In this document: positions 5,909 to 6,016 of the stretch, piece by piece | Position numbering within the stretch: position 1 is the stretch's first letter | How the letters are laid out: each line of letters opens with the position of its first letter | NCBI GenBank assembly: GCA_003537755.1 | Contig: DPQS01000047.1 | Location: 2,871 to 8,886 of the forward strand | Origin: Clostridiales bacterium | GTDB lineage: Bacteria > Bacillota > Clostridia > Christensenellales > CAG-314 | DNA length: 6,016 bases | Reading direction: 5' to 3' | Made by a program: the position numbers and the translations under genes | Notes under the pieces: generated by a model | What the model saw: only the letters and a program-made list of their open reading frames with translations | The model's database searches: none | Told to the model about the DNA's origin: nothing

Positions 5909-6016
5909 GTGGGGTTTTATTTTTCGCGTTGAGCCGAAGTTAGCCTACTTGAAGCACACAAATCAGTTACAAATGGTAAATTGCTACATCATGGGGTGGC
6001 GAGGTGTTGCCAATAA

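Noticed and set aside
4913..5932. 339-codon plus-strand open frame antisense to the hydrolase
   Set aside because: It is in register with the hydrolase codons and begins in the AT-rich intergenic repeat. The sense strand has a complete catalytic triad and a good ribosome binding site.
5909..6016. Promoter for the hydrolase gene
   Set aside because: Candidates such as TTGGCA near 6012 and TTGTAA near 5971 lack an acceptable -10 at 16-18 bp.

Overview
This window reads as an ordinary chromosomal housekeeping segment. It most likely comes from an anaerobic Bacillota (Clostridia-type) bacterium of moderate GC. That placement is inferred from how I remember clostridial type IIA topoisomerases (for example SDADQDGAHIRAILLTFF in subunit B and LPRVEDGLKPVQRRILY in subunit A), the strong AGGAGG-type ribosome binding sites and the use of a TTG start. 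No search was run. All three genes lie on the minus strand, so transcription runs from right to left as printed.

Layout in the direction of transcription: (1) 5893 to 4988 encodes a 301-residue alpha/beta hydrolase of the lysophospholipase / monoacylglycerol lipase type. It has an intact Ser109-Asp243-His278 triad and no export signal. (2) 4987 to 4557 is a 431-base gap. It contains an AT-rich inverted repeat, a good sigma-A type promoter (TTGATT, 17 bp, TGA-TATAAT, at 4843-4815), a 12-bp repeat on both sides of that promoter, and a predicted leader RNA of about 250 nt with two strong hairpins and a U9 tract. (3) 4556 to 2583 encodes the ATPase/TOPRIM subunit of a type IIA topoisomerase (ParE). 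(4) 2569 to 95 encodes the DNA breakage-reunion subunit (ParC). The ParE stop codon lies inside the ParC ribosome binding site and only 13 bases separate the two genes, so they form one operon. The last 94 bases of the window, downstream of parC, hold nothing I can name.

ParE and ParC should assemble as an A2B2 enzyme that passes one DNA duplex through another and decatenates replicated chromosomes. I prefer topoisomerase IV over gyrase because the C-terminal domain of subunit A lacks the GyrA box and because both proteins resemble the second clostridial pair. The assignment is not certain, because the window cannot show whether a separate gyrBA pair exists. The hydrolase has no evident functional link to the topoisomerase.

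I did not find a new biological system. The material most worth a second look is the regulatory gap before parE.
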